NCBI RefSeq assembly: GCF_006439355.1
Contig: NZ_VFTG01000001.1
Coordinates: 456,001 to 520,000 of the forward strand
Reading direction: 5' to 3'
From: Mesorhizobium sp. B4-1-3
GTDB lineage: Bacteria > Pseudomonadota > Alphaproteobacteria > Rhizobiales > Rhizobiaceae
Length of the DNA: 64,000 nt
In this document: piece by piece, positions 35,471 to 44,247 of the stretch
Layout of the letters: every line of letters begins with the position of its first letter
How positions within the stretch are numbered: the stretch's first letter is position 1
Notes under the pieces: generated by a model
Database searches by the model: none
Seen by the model: only the letters and a program-made list of their open reading frames with translations
Told to the model about the DNA's origin: nothing
Translations under genes and position numbers: made by a program

Positions 35471-36333
35471 CAGATCAGGTCCACCCGGCGTGCGCCCGAC
35501 AACCGGGTCGAGATGCGGTTGGCGATAATCAGCACCACGACCGAGACCAGCACCAGCGTGATGGCGATGGCCGATCCGAACGGCCAGTTGCGCGATTGCA
35601 GGAAGAGGTCGACCAGCGCGTTGCCGATGAAGAAGACCTTGCCGCCGCCGAGAAGCGTCGGGATCAGATATTCGCCGAGCAGCAGGATCATCACCAGCGA
35701 GAAGCCGGTCATCACGCCGGGCAGCGAAAGTCTCAACGTCACGCCGAGGAAGGTCGACAGCGGTGTCGCGCCGAGGTCGGCGGAGGCTTCCAGCAGGCGG
35801 CGGTCGAGCCGCTCCAGGCTGACATAGATCGGCAGGATCATCAGCGGCAGGTAGCCGTAGACGATGCCGAGCAACACCGCGCCCGGCGTGTTGATCAGCC
35901 TCAGATCCTCGATGCCGACATAGGTGAGCAAAGCCGGGATGCCGCGGCCGCCGAGGATATACATCCAGGCATAGGTGCGCATCAGCAGGCTGGTCCAGAA
36001 CGGAATGACGATCATCGCGAGCAGGATCAGCCGCCAGCGATCCGGCGCCCGAAGCGCAAGATAGTAGGCGACCGGATAGGCGACGAGCAGGCAGGCCAAA
36101 GCGCCGATCGGCGCCAGCACCATCGTGTTCCAGAACGCCGTCGCCCGCGCCGGCAAATTGGCGTATTGCGCGAAGGTGAGCGCTGCCTGGTAGCCGCCCT
36201 CCGGCGCCCGCTCGCCGACGCTGAAGATGGCGATGGCGACGAAGGGCAGCACTAGGAAGACCACCAGCCACAGCGCCGCCGGAGCGAGCAGCAGCGCCGT
36301 CACGAGATTTTTGCGAAAGAAACTGCGGCGCAT
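35470..36333 (-). CDS. Polyamine-type ABC transporter permease (PotB/YdcU type)
   Basis: The 287-aa permease has the family's NPFWTSLLMRTYAW-like segment (IPFWTSLLMRTYAW) and the EAA loop LEASADLGATPLSTFLGVTLRLSLPG. Six helices are predicted. Start at MRRSFF (36333); the frame extends upstream without family features. It partners the PotC-type permease. Confidence 0.9.
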   Translation of the reverse strand: MRRSFFRKNLVTALLLAPAALWLVVFLVLPFVAIAIFSVGERAPEGGYQAALTFAQYANLPARATAFWNTMVLAPIGALACLLVAYPVAYYLALRAPDRWRLILLAMIVIPFWTSLLMRTYAWMYILGGRGIPALLTYVGIEDLRLINTPGAVLLGIVYGYLPLMILPIYVSLERLDRRLLEASADLGATPLSTFLGVTLRLSLPGVMTGFSLVMILLLGEYLIPTLLGGGKVFFIGNALVDLFLQSRNWPFGSAIAITLVLVSVVVLIIANRISTRLSGARRVDLI

Positions 36334-36410
36334 CGGGAAAGCCGGTTGGGAGCCGGCGGACTTTCGTCCGCCGGTCGCATTGTCAGGATCGGGTTTGTGA
36401 CCAGTCTCGC

Positions 36411-37574
36411 TCAAGCCGACTTGAAGCGCGCCATCAGCTCGGCACGGCCCGGATCGGTCAGCGTCGCGGCGGCGCCGAACTCGAGCGGCTTCAATAGGTC
36501 GGCCGCGGGATAGAGGATCGGATTGTCGAGCACCTCTTTCGGCAGCAGCGCGTTGACCCGTGCATCCGTGCAAGGCGCGCCATTGGCCAGATGCTCCTTA
36601 ACCGCGACCTTCGGGTTCATCAGGTAGTTGAGCAGCGCGTAACCGGCCGGCTTGTTCGGCGCGTCCTTCGGAATGGCGTAAAAGTCGGTCCAGATCTCGC
36701 CGCCTTCCTTGCCGAGCACATAGGCGATCTCGGGAACGTCGCGATGGAGCTGCGCCCCGTCATTGGTCCAGCACATCGTCATCCAGGCATCGCCGGCGCG
36801 CATTCCGGGCTGGTAGTCGCTCGACACCGCGAACAGATGCGGCTTGACCTTGAGCAGCAGTTCCTCGGCCTTGGCGAGCTCGTCCTGCTTCAGCGAATTG
36901 AACGAATAGCCGTAATATTTCAGCGCGTTGCCGATGGTGGTGAGCTGATAGTCGTGCACCATGGTGCGGCCGTCGGCTTCCGCCATGGCGGTATCCCAGA
37001 ACTCCTTCCAGCTCGTCATCGGCTTGGCGAGCTTCTTGGTGTTGACGGCAAAACCCGTCGTGCCCCAGTTCTTCGGCACGGCATAGATCGTGCCGTCGAT
37101 CGTGCCTTCGGCGGTGAAGCGCGCATCCTCCGACTTGCCGTCGAAATTCGGAAGCTTCGCCATGTCCAGAGGCTCGATGATGCCGAGCTTCTTGTAGGTC
37201 GAGATCGTGTAGTTGGTCGGCACGAACAGGCTCCAGCCCGAGCCGCCGGCCTGCAGCTTGGCCAGCATCTCCTCATTCGAGCCGAAGACATTGACCTCGA
37301 CGGCGACGCCCGTCTCTGCCTTGAAGTTCTCGAAAGTCTGCGGATCGTGGTAGTTCGGCCAGGTGGCGATCGACATGCGGTCGCCGAGATTCTCGGCGGC
37401 ATGGGCCGGCGTCGGCATGATGCCGAGCTCGCGCGCCATCACCGCAGTGGCGAGGCCGAGGCCGGTGAGGCCGAGGAAGTCGCGCCGGCTGATCGAGCCG
37501 CGCTTCAGGCGCATCAACTGGTCGACGAATTTATCGGAGCTTATCGGCAGTCCGTCACGATAGGATTTCGGCAT
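36411..37574 (-). CDS. Polyamine-type ABC transporter substrate-binding protein (PotD/PotF-like)
   Basis: The 387-aa periplasmic protein has a long N-terminus with a Tat motif SISRRDFLGLTGLGLATA, cleaved near AHA-AEN. The mature start LSIATWPNYHDPQTFENF-like segment (here MSIATWPNYHD) matches PotD/PotF proteins. Later parts include VPKNWGTTGF and IPKDAPNKPAGYALLNYLMNP. It is preceded by an AGAGGGAAG ribosome-binding site and overlaps the ATPase 3' end by 20 nt. Ligand probably a polyamine or similar cation. Confidence 0.9.
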   Translation of the reverse strand: MPKSYRDGLPISSDKFVDQLMRLKRGSISRRDFLGLTGLGLATAVMARELGIMPTPAHAAENLGDRMSIATWPNYHDPQTFENFKAETGVAVEVNVFGSNEEMLAKLQAGGSGWSLFVPTNYTISTYKKLGIIEPLDMAKLPNFDGKSEDARFTAEGTIDGTIYAVPKNWGTTGFAVNTKKLAKPMTSWKEFWDTAMAEADGRTMVHDYQLTTIGNALKYYGYSFNSLKQDELAKAEELLLKVKPHLFAVSSDYQPGMRAGDAWMTMCWTNDGAQLHRDVPEIAYVLGKEGGEIWTDFYAIPKDAPNKPAGYALLNYLMNPKVAVKEHLANGAPCTDARVNALLPKEVLDNPILYPAADLLKPLEFGAAATLTDPGRAELMARFKSA

Positions 37575-38691
37575 TTTGGTCTTCCCTCTGGTTGGTCCCG
37601 TTATTGTTGGCATGCGGAAACGCCAGCGGCGCTCCGGCGGCAAAGCCGATGGCGACGGGTTCGCCCGGCTTGAACAGATTGCCTTGGCCGATCACATGGT
37701 CGGCCTTGGCGAGCAGTGATCCGATGCCTCGGACCTCGATCGCGTATTCCGCGGTCGAACCCAGGAAAATCCGGTTGCGGACGATGCCTTTCAGGCTGCC
37801 GCTTCCGGGTGCCGAGAGGCTGAGCGATTCCGGCCGCAGGCTGACCGATACCGCCTCGCCGCGGCTGAGCGGCACCCGCTTGCGCGCCGAAATCACGGTG
37901 CCGTCGGCAAGCGCGACATCGACGAGATCGCCGGAAAGCCTGGCCACCTTGCCGCTGACGAGATTGGTCTTGCCGACGAAATCGGCGACGAACAGGTCGG
38001 CCGGCTCGTCATAGATCTCGCTCGGCTGCCCGAGTTGGACAATGCGGCCGCCATTCATCACGCAGACGAAGTCGCTCATCGAAAGCGCTTCCTCCTGGTC
38101 ATGGGTGACCAGCACGAAGGTGATGCCGATTTCGCGCTGCAGGTTCTGCAACTCGATCTGCATGTCGGTGCGCAGCTTCTTGTCGAGCGCCGCCAGCGGC
38201 TCGTCGAGCAACAGCACCGCCGGCTTGTTGACCAGCGCGCGGGCGAGCGCGACGCGCTGCTGCTGGCCGCCGGACAGCTCATGGATCTTGCGGCGCCCGT
38301 AGCCGGCGAGCTGCACCATCGAAAGCGCCTCGCCGGCCCTTAAGGCGATCTCGTGCGACGACAGTCTGGGCCGCGCCTGGCGCAGCCCATAGGAGATGTT
38401 CTCCTCGACATCGAGATGCGGGAACAGCGCATATTGCTGAAACACCATGTTGACCGGACGCCGGTAGGGCGGGGTTCCGGCCATGTCGCGGCCGCGGATC
38501 AGCACCTGGCCTTCGCTCGGTTGCTCGAAGCCGCCGATCATGCGCAGGCAGGTCGTCTTGCCGCAGCCGGAAGGGCCGAGCAGAGCGACGAAGGCGGAAG
38601 GCGGGATGGCAAGGTCAACGCCTCTCACCGCGGTGACCGCGCCGTAGCGCTTGGTGACCGCGCGAAATTCGATATCGGGCACTGCAGTCAA
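37555..38691 (-). CDS. Polyamine-type ABC transporter ATPase (PotA-like)
   Basis: The 378-aa ATPase has Walker A GPSGCGKTTCLR, Q-loop NMVFQQYALFPHLDV, signature ELSGGQQQRVALARA, Walker B VLLLDEPLAALD, H-loop VTHDQEEAL, and a C-terminal TOBE domain. No ATG fits. TTG at 38691 has a GGAG site 8 nt upstream; GTG at 38682 is the alternative. It is the first gene of the importer operon and is divergent from the LuxR regulator. Confidence 0.88.
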   Translation of the reverse strand: MTAVPDIEFRAVTKRYGAVTAVRGVDLAIPPSAFVALLGPSGCGKTTCLRMIGGFEQPSEGQVLIRGRDMAGTPPYRRPVNMVFQQYALFPHLDVEENISYGLRQARPRLSSHEIALRAGEALSMVQLAGYGRRKIHELSGGQQQRVALARALVNKPAVLLLDEPLAALDKKLRTDMQIELQNLQREIGITFVLVTHDQEEALSMSDFVCVMNGGRIVQLGQPSEIYDEPADLFVADFVGKTNLVSGKVARLSGDLVDVALADGTVISARKRVPLSRGEAVSVSLRPESLSLSAPGSGSLKGIVRNRIFLGSTAEYAIEVRGIGSLLAKADHVIGQGNLFKPGEPVAIGFAAGAPLAFPHANNNGTNQREDQNAEILS

Positions 38692-38755
38692 GCCACGGGC
38701 TCCAGCGACAGCGTGAGGCAATGTCGTGACGCTAGCAGAGCCGATGGCACCTAGT

Positions 38756-38777
38756 ATATACCTCGTAGGTGGTATAT
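38756..38777. promoter_or_regulatory. Nested inverted repeats upstream of the LuxR gene
   Basis: ATATACC (38756-38762) and GGTATAT (38771-38777) face each other across 8 bp. Inside, ACCT-CGT-AGGT (38760-38770) forms a second palindrome. The site lies in the divergent region between the polyamine importer and the LuxR gene and could be bound by the LuxR protein. Confidence 0.5.
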
Positions 38778-38809
38778 TTAGCCGATTTTATCGTTTAGAG
38801 GGGTATGGA

Positions 38810-39622
38810 TTGGCTGCTTCCCGCAGTGACGACTACAACGCCTTGGCCGCCGTGATCGCCGCCACGCGCGAGACCGGCGGCGATCATTTCGGCAAGGCGA
38901 TCGTCAGCTGGCTGCGCGGCCATGTCCGTTTCGACCACTGCGTGATCTTCGGCTATCGCGGCGCCGCGCGGCCGCCGCTCCTGTTCGAGACCTTCTCGCC
39001 GGCGGAGAGCCACATCTTCGTCGCGCTCTATCAGGAAGGGCCCTATCTGCTCGACCCCTTCCATCACGCCGCGGTCGAGCGCAAGGAAGGTTTTTGGCGC
39101 ATGCGTGAGCTCGCGCCGGACCGTTTTTACGCCAGCGAATACTACCGCTCCTATTATAGCCAGACCAAGCTTGCCGAGGAGGCCGGCTTCTTTGTGCCGC
39201 TGGCCGGCAAGGACGCGCTGGTGCTTTCGCTGATGCGGCTGCGCGCCACCGGTCCGTTCGGAACCGCCGACGCCAGGCTGCTGCGCGACATGGCACCGGC
39301 GGTGATCGGCTTCTGCAAGCAGCGCTGGCCCGCTTTGCCCGCCGACGAGGTTGCGACCCAGCCCTCCGGCGAAACGGCTGCAACGGCCAACGAACTCGAC
39401 CGTGCCCATATCTGGAAGAGCCTGTCGCTGACCTCACGTGAAAAGCAGGTCGTCGACCTCGTGCTTCAGGGCCATTCCACGGAATCGATCGCCAGGTCGC
39501 TCAGGATCGTGCCGGGGACCGTCAAGGTCCACCGCCGCAACATCTATCGCAAGCTGAAGATCAAGTCGCAGGCTGGTCTCTTCGCGCGTTTCGTCGAGAT
39601 CATCGACGCGCGGATCGGATAG
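38810..39622 (+). CDS. LuxR family transcriptional regulator
   Basis: The 270-aa regulator has an N-terminal sensor-like domain (about residues 10-180) of unknown ligand and a C-terminal LuxR/GerE helix-turn-helix: LTSREKQVVDLVLQGHSTESIA, then PGTVKVHRRNIYRKL. No receiver domain is present, so it is probably ligand-controlled. A TTG start at 38810 fits the AGAGGGG Shine-Dalgarno with a 6-nt spacer; the frame is open to 38726, but that part overlaps the inverted repeats. It probably controls the divergent importer operon. Confidence 0.85.
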   Translation: MAASRSDDYNALAAVIAATRETGGDHFGKAIVSWLRGHVRFDHCVIFGYRGAARPPLLFETFSPAESHIFVALYQEGPYLLDPFHHAAVERKEGFWRMRELAPDRFYASEYYRSYYSQTKLAEEAGFFVPLAGKDALVLSLMRLRATGPFGTADARLLRDMAPAVIGFCKQRWPALPADEVATQPSGETAATANELDRAHIWKSLSLTSREKQVVDLVLQGHSTESIARSLRIVPGTVKVHRRNIYRKLKIKSQAGLFARFVEIIDARIG

Positions 39623-39770
39623 CAACTCCGGCCGCCCTTGCAGCGGCGCGCGATGAGCGTCTATCGTGCAGCCGAAACGACCGGCCAGGTATTTCGGCGG
39701 CGGCCAGCTATCCCGGCGTCGGATCAGGTGACGAAACAGATTTCAGGATCGATCAACCAGTGCATAGCCA

Positions 39771-40469
39771 ATGGCCGACAAAACACGATTCGGACTGACC
39801 GCTGTCGATACCGTACCCCTGCATGAAAAAGTCTATCTGGAGCTCGTGCGGGCCCTTATGTCGGGTCAGCTCCAGCCTGGTCAGAAGCTGACTTCGCGCA
39901 AGCTCGCCAAGGAGCTTGGCACCAGCGACATGCCGGTTCGCAGCGCTTTCATGCGGCTGCAGGCGCTGCGAGCGTTGAGCCCGATGCCGAACGGCAGCGT
40001 CGAGGTGCCGACGATTTCGGCCGATCGTTTCCAGCAACTGACCGACGTCCGGACGGTCCTGGAAGGCACCGCTACCGAACTCGCGACAAAACGCATCAAC
40101 GGCAACAACCTGCGCGCGATCCGCCGTCTCTGCGCCGAGCTCACCCAGGCCGCCCGCAGCGGCGACATCGACGACTATCTGCGCAAGAACCATGACTTCA
40201 AATTCGAGATCTATCGCCATTGCGGCAACGAGCAGATGATCTTCCTGATCGAAACTGTGTGGATGCAGGTGGGACCTTTCCTGCGCAACCTGCATATCGG
40301 CTTCGAGGACGACCTCGCCGGCATTCTCGGCATCGACCACCACGAGGAGGTCGTGGCGGCGATCGAGGCCGGCGACAGCGAAAGGGCGCGGGGCGCGATC
40401 GTGCGCGATATCGCTGAAGGCGCGACCCACATCCTGAAGCAGGTCAGGTTCCCGAAACCGCGGAACTAG
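39771..40469 (+). CDS. GntR family transcriptional regulator, FCD subfamily
   Basis: The 232-aa protein has an N-terminal winged helix (LHEKVYLELVRALMSGQLQPGQKL, then TSRKLAKELGTSDMPVRSAFMRL) and an FCD effector domain. The domain carries metal-type ligands Asp/His in KNHDFKFEIY and His residues in IDHHEEV and GATHIL. It lies upstream of the second PuuA-like gene and probably regulates it. It is the alternative candidate for the TGGT-N3-ACCA sites. Confidence 0.88.
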   Translation: MADKTRFGLTAVDTVPLHEKVYLELVRALMSGQLQPGQKLTSRKLAKELGTSDMPVRSAFMRLQALRALSPMPNGSVEVPTISADRFQQLTDVRTVLEGTATELATKRINGNNLRAIRRLCAELTQAARSGDIDDYLRKNHDFKFEIYRHCGNEQMIFLIETVWMQVGPFLRNLHIGFEDDLAGILGIDHHEEVVAAIEAGDSERARGAIVRDIAEGATHILKQVRFPKPRN

Positions 40470-40499
40470 CATTCGGGATCGGCCGAAAACGTCTCCAAC

Positions 40500-40560
40500 T
40501 TCGTCATTCCATGGTCTGCGCGACCGAGCTGTGCTCCTGCTCCGCCCCGGATGACGAAGG
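40500..40560. repeat. Short palindromic repeat in the 317-bp gap before the second PuuA-like gene
   Basis: CTTCGTCAT (40500-40508) and ATGACGAAG (40552-40560) are exact inverted arms of a 61-bp element of a style common in rhizobia. The remainder of 40470-40786 shows no gene or other clear site. Confidence 0.55.
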
Positions 40561-40786
40561 TAAGGGCTTACGACCAACTCCCGGCTTGGCTTTCTCTTTG
40601 CTTGTCGTTATGTTGCGATCGCAGATCGCACAGGCGGACCCGAAATGCCTCCCGATATCCCGGCTAGTGAATTGAAAAAATGAAGGAAACCCGCTCGGCG
40701 TCAGCCGAGACGGCCTTCACGAACTCACAAGCTAAAAATTGGATATCGTAGCCGATAGGGCTACAGCACCTGGAAGGGGCTGGAAA

Positions 40787-42142
40787 TTGAGCGATGCGAT
40801 TGCGGACGTTTTGAAGTGGCTGGATAGCAGGAAGGACATCCAGAGCCTGCGGGCGGCGGTGTGCGACCTCAACGGCATCATGCGCGGCAAGCGCATTCCG
40901 GTCGAGCAGGCGAGCAAGGCGCTCGAGGGCAAGCTGCGCATGCCTTACTCGGCCATCGGGCTCGACATATGGGGCGAGGACATCGAAGGCAATGCCCAGG
41001 TGTTCTCGACCGGCGACGCCGACGGGCTTTGCCATTGGACTGGGCGTGGCATCCTGCCCGTCAACTGGACGGCGCACCCGACGGCGCTGTTGCCGGTCTG
41101 GCTGGCGGATGACAGCGGCGCCCCCTACCTCGGCGACCCGCGCCGGGCACTGGCCCGCATCCTCGACCGCTATGCCGCGCTCGGCCTGACGCCCGCCACC
41201 GCGACCGAGCTCGAATTCTACCTTGTCGACCCGACCTCGCAGCGGCCTGTCGGACCGGTCTCACCGGTGACCGGGCGGCGTCTCGATTCCGACGCGGCGC
41301 TTTCGATCGACGAGGTCGACGATTTCGAAGCCTTCATCCACGACATCTACGAAGCCTGCCGCATGCAGGACATTCCGGTCGACACTGCGATCGCCGAGAA
41401 CGGCGTCGGCCAGTTCGAGATCAATCTCAACCATGTGCCCGACGCCTTGCGCGCCGCGGACGACGCTGCGCTCTTCAAGCGCACCGTCAAGGGCATCGCG
41501 CGCAAGCACGGCTTTGCCGCCTGCTTCATGGCCAAGCCCTATGGCGAGCGCGCCGGCAATGGTTTTCATGTTCATTTCAGCGTCCTCGACAAAGAGGGTC
41601 GCAACATCTTCGACAACGGCTCGGACCAAGGCTCCGACACAATGCGCCACGCTGTCGGCGGCCTGCTTGCCGCGATGGCCCAAAGCACGCTGGTGTTCGC
41701 GCCGCATTTCAACTCCTATCGCCGGCTGCGGCCCAGGTCCTATGCGCCGACTGCCGTCGCCTGGGGTTATGAAAACCGCATGGTAGCGATCCGAATTCCG
41801 GGCGGCCCTTCGGCCGCGCGACGCATCGAGCATCGCGTCTCCGGCGCCGACGCCAATCCCTATCTGGTGCTGGCGGCGATTCTGGGCGCGGCGTTGATCG
41901 GCATCGAGCGCCAGCTCTCGCCCGGCGAGCCGACCGGCGGCGAGGGTCAGGGGCTGACGCTCGCCAAGCTGCCGCCCGACTGGGCCTCGGCAATTGCCGC
42001 CTTCGAGGCCGGCCCGCGCGTCGCCGAGATCTTCCCGGACGTGCTGCGCGACGCCTTCGTCGCCTGCAAGCGCCAGGAGCTGAATACCTTCGCCCTCAAC
42101 GTCAGCGACTTCGAGATCGAGACCTATCTGAAGAGCGTCTGA
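40787..42142 (+). CDS. Glutamine synthetase family protein, second PuuA-like paralogue
   Basis: The 451-aa protein has AVCDLNGIMRGKRIPVEQA at the beta-grasp start, TATELEFYLVDP, IAENGVGQFEINLNHV, GNGFHVHFSVLD, and ENRMVAIRIPGGPSAARRIEHR with GADANPYLVLAA. The overall set fits gamma-glutamylamine synthetases. Translation starts at TTG 40787, because GGAAGGGG lies 7 nt upstream; the further upstream TTG at 40739 lacks a good site. It follows the FCD regulator in the same direction. It probably conjugates glutamate to an amine different from that of the first paralogue. Confidence 0.86.
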   Translation: MSDAIADVLKWLDSRKDIQSLRAAVCDLNGIMRGKRIPVEQASKALEGKLRMPYSAIGLDIWGEDIEGNAQVFSTGDADGLCHWTGRGILPVNWTAHPTALLPVWLADDSGAPYLGDPRRALARILDRYAALGLTPATATELEFYLVDPTSQRPVGPVSPVTGRRLDSDAALSIDEVDDFEAFIHDIYEACRMQDIPVDTAIAENGVGQFEINLNHVPDALRAADDAALFKRTVKGIARKHGFAACFMAKPYGERAGNGFHVHFSVLDKEGRNIFDNGSDQGSDTMRHAVGGLLAAMAQSTLVFAPHFNSYRRLRPRSYAPTAVAWGYENRMVAIRIPGGPSAARRIEHRVSGADANPYLVLAAILGAALIGIERQLSPGEPTGGEGQGLTLAKLPPDWASAIAAFEAGPRVAEIFPDVLRDAFVACKRQELNTFALNVSDFEIETYLKSV

Positions 42143-42210
42143 GGTCGGCCCGGTCGAGGATCTCGATTCGGGCGCTTCAGGATCTCCGCACCCGCGATTC
42201 GCGAGATGCG

Positions 42211-44247
42211 TCAGACACGGAAGCCAGTTGGGTTTAAGCTCCGCCGGCTAATATTATTAGGGCCTTGTTTGTGCACCGGGCTCTGAATGGCGTTGTTCGC
42301 GCCCACTCTGATGACTCCATCGCAAGCGAATGTCGCATAGAGCGCCGATGTGGTGAATGATTCGGGCCTTGAGTAAGGGCTGCAGCCTTCGTGCCCGATC
42401 TGCGTTCTCTCCTGCGGTGGGCATCTTGCGGGGAGCGGAACCGGATACAGGAACGCCCGCGCGAGGCGGGCGTTTTGGTCTTGGTTTTCGTGGACAGGAT
42501 TTTGGCTTTTCTGGCCCGGGGCGTCGGGTTTGGCTCCTCGCGGGCCCTGATGCGGGTTCAGCCGGATGCAAAAACGGCCCGCTGTTGCGGGCCGTTTTTG
42601 AGTTTGGTTGCGGGGACCCGCAACCCCTTTTGTCATAACGTCGTCAGCCTTTTGATTCTGATCAGGTTTGGCGAGCTCGAGGATGCCGAACAACTCGCCG
42701 CGTAGCTCGGCATGCACCTCGCCACGCTTTTCGCCGGGCGTGAGGACGATCTCTCCGATCAATGAGCGCAACGCATCGGCGGCCGGACGTCCGTCCTCGT
42801 GGTCGGCGAGCGCTTGGGTGAGTTGCTCGACCCGCTTGCGGTAGAGCGTTGCGATGTTGGGATGCAGGTCGGGCACTTCAGTGGGCGCCGCTGCCAGACG
42901 CGCGGCGATCTCCGCCTTCTGCCTCTCCAAGTCTTCCATTCTCGCTTTCATCGAAGGTTGGTACAGGCCATCCTCGATCGCAGCCATGATACCGGTGATA
43001 GCGCGCTCGATCTTGTCGAGCGCCTTGCGATCCTGTTCGCCTTGTGCGCGACGCTCCTTGCTGAGACGGTTGGTCTCCTGCGCATAAGCTCTGATCGCCT
43101 CGGCGACGGCATCGGCCGAGACGAGCCTTTCCTTCAGGCCGGCGAGAACGCGCTGCTCGATCTTCTCGCGGGTGATGGTGCGACCGTTGTCGCAGATGCC
43201 CCGGCGCTGGTGGTTGAGACAGGCGTAGCGGTCGCGTGTGAACAACCCGTAGCGCCCGCCGCAGCAGCCGCAGATGAGCAAGCCGGACAGGAGGGAGACC
43301 GGCCGCTTCATGGTGTGCAGCTTTCTGGCCCGGGCCCTGCGCGTGGCGATCGCCACCGCCTCGAACTGGCTGGCGATGGATTTCTGCCTCTCCTTCACGG
43401 CCTGCCACAATTCATCCTCGATGATCCTGAGATGCGGCACCTCGGTGCGGATCCATTTGGCTGGCGGATTGGCCCGGGAGACCCGCTTGCCGGTGGCAGG
43501 ATCCTTGACGAAGTGCAGGCGGTTCCAGACCAGCACACCGATGTAGAGCTCGTTGTTGATGACCCCGGTCCCCCGGATTACATGCCCGCGCACGCTGGTG
43601 TCGCCCCAGTGGCGGCCGAGCGGACCAGGAATGCCCTCCTTGTTGAGGTCCACGGCGATCGCCTTCGGGCTCTTGCCGGCAGCAAATTCGCTGAAGATGC
43701 GGCGCACGACGGTCGCTTCTTCCGACACGATCTCGCGATCCCCACGGACGGGCTCGCCTTCGGTATCGAGTTTCTTCACCAGCCTGTAGCCGTAACACAG
43801 CCCGCCTCCGGCCTTTCCCTTCTCCACCCTGCCTCGCAGGCCACGATGGGTCTTGAGGGCAAGGTCTTTAAGGAACAAGGCATTCATCGTGCCCTTGAGG
43901 CCGACATGCAGCTCGCTGATCTCGCCCTCGGCCAAAGTGACGATGGCAACGCCGGCGAATTTGAGATGCTTGAAGAGCGTTGCGACATCTGCCTGATCGC
44001 GGCTGATGCGATCGAGCGCCTCGGCCAGCACCACCTCGAACCGGCCGCGCTGGGCATCGCGTATCAAATGCTGGATACCCGGCCGCAGCACAGTGCTGGC
44101 GCCGGAGATCGCGGCATCCTCATACGCTCCCGCAACGCTCCAGCCCTCACGCGCTGCCTGCTCGCGGCACAGCCTCAACTGGTCCTCGATGGAAGCATCC
44201 CGCTGGCTATCAGATGAATAGCGGGCATAGAGTGCGACACGCGTCAT
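42211..44247 (-). CDS. Large serine recombinase, frame extended across the att site
   Basis: This 678-aa frame has a resolvase domain (residues about 3-150) with catalytic Ser in YARYSSDSQ and the family Arg motifs in LDRISRDQ. A recombinase domain (about 170-290), a zinc ribbon (CGCCGG at about 328, then a Cys pair before GICDN) and a coiled coil (about 390-460) follow. Normal relatives end near 550-560 residues. Here the frame continues about 130 codons past the 14-bp att repeat (residues 544-548) into flanking DNA with low-complexity, non-family sequence. In the excised circle the frame would stop after about 558 residues. It probably mobilises the island between 42.6 and 61.2 kb. Confidence 0.85.
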   Translation of the reverse strand: MTRVALYARYSSDSQRDASIEDQLRLCREQAAREGWSVAGAYEDAAISGASTVLRPGIQHLIRDAQRGRFEVVLAEALDRISRDQADVATLFKHLKFAGVAIVTLAEGEISELHVGLKGTMNALFLKDLALKTHRGLRGRVEKGKAGGGLCYGYRLVKKLDTEGEPVRGDREIVSEEATVVRRIFSEFAAGKSPKAIAVDLNKEGIPGPLGRHWGDTSVRGHVIRGTGVINNELYIGVLVWNRLHFVKDPATGKRVSRANPPAKWIRTEVPHLRIIEDELWQAVKERQKSIASQFEAVAIATRRARARKLHTMKRPVSLLSGLLICGCCGGRYGLFTRDRYACLNHQRRGICDNGRTITREKIEQRVLAGLKERLVSADAVAEAIRAYAQETNRLSKERRAQGEQDRKALDKIERAITGIMAAIEDGLYQPSMKARMEDLERQKAEIAARLAAAPTEVPDLHPNIATLYRKRVEQLTQALADHEDGRPAADALRSLIGEIVLTPGEKRGEVHAELRGELFGILELAKPDQNQKADDVMTKGVAGPRNQTQKRPATAGRFCIRLNPHQGPRGAKPDAPGQKSQNPVHENQDQNARLARAFLYPVPLPARCPPQERTQIGHEGCSPYSRPESFTTSALYATFACDGVIRVGANNAIQSPVHKQGPNNISRRSLNPTGFRV
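42452..42474 (+). terminator. Rho-independent terminator-like hairpin
   Basis: AACGCCCGC (42452-42460) pairs with GCGGGCGTT (42466-42474) across a 5-nt loop, followed by TTGG on the plus strand. It is about 300 nt after the PuuA-like gene. It now lies within the extended recombinase frame on the other strand. Confidence 0.5.
42570..42599 (-). terminator. Probable ancestral tRNA-fMet terminator left of the island
   Basis: A 13-bp perfect stem (AAAAACGGCCCGC with its complement) and 4-nt loop has A and T runs on both sides. On the minus strand it lies 4 nt after the duplicated tRNA 3' end at 42604-42617. This is where the terminator of tRNA-fMet would lie before the island entered. Confidence 0.65.
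42604..42617. repeat. Left attachment site: 14-bp copy of the tRNA-fMet 3' end
   Basis: TTGGTTGCGGGGAC is identical to 61211-61224, which covers the CCA end and acceptor stem of tRNA-fMet. It is in the same orientation 18.6 kb away. The repeat defines probable att sites of the island. Confidence 0.65.

Noticed and set aside
42604..42640. A second tRNA gene at the left end of the island
   Set aside because: Only 14 bases match the fMet 3' end; no D-, anticodon or T-arm can be formed.
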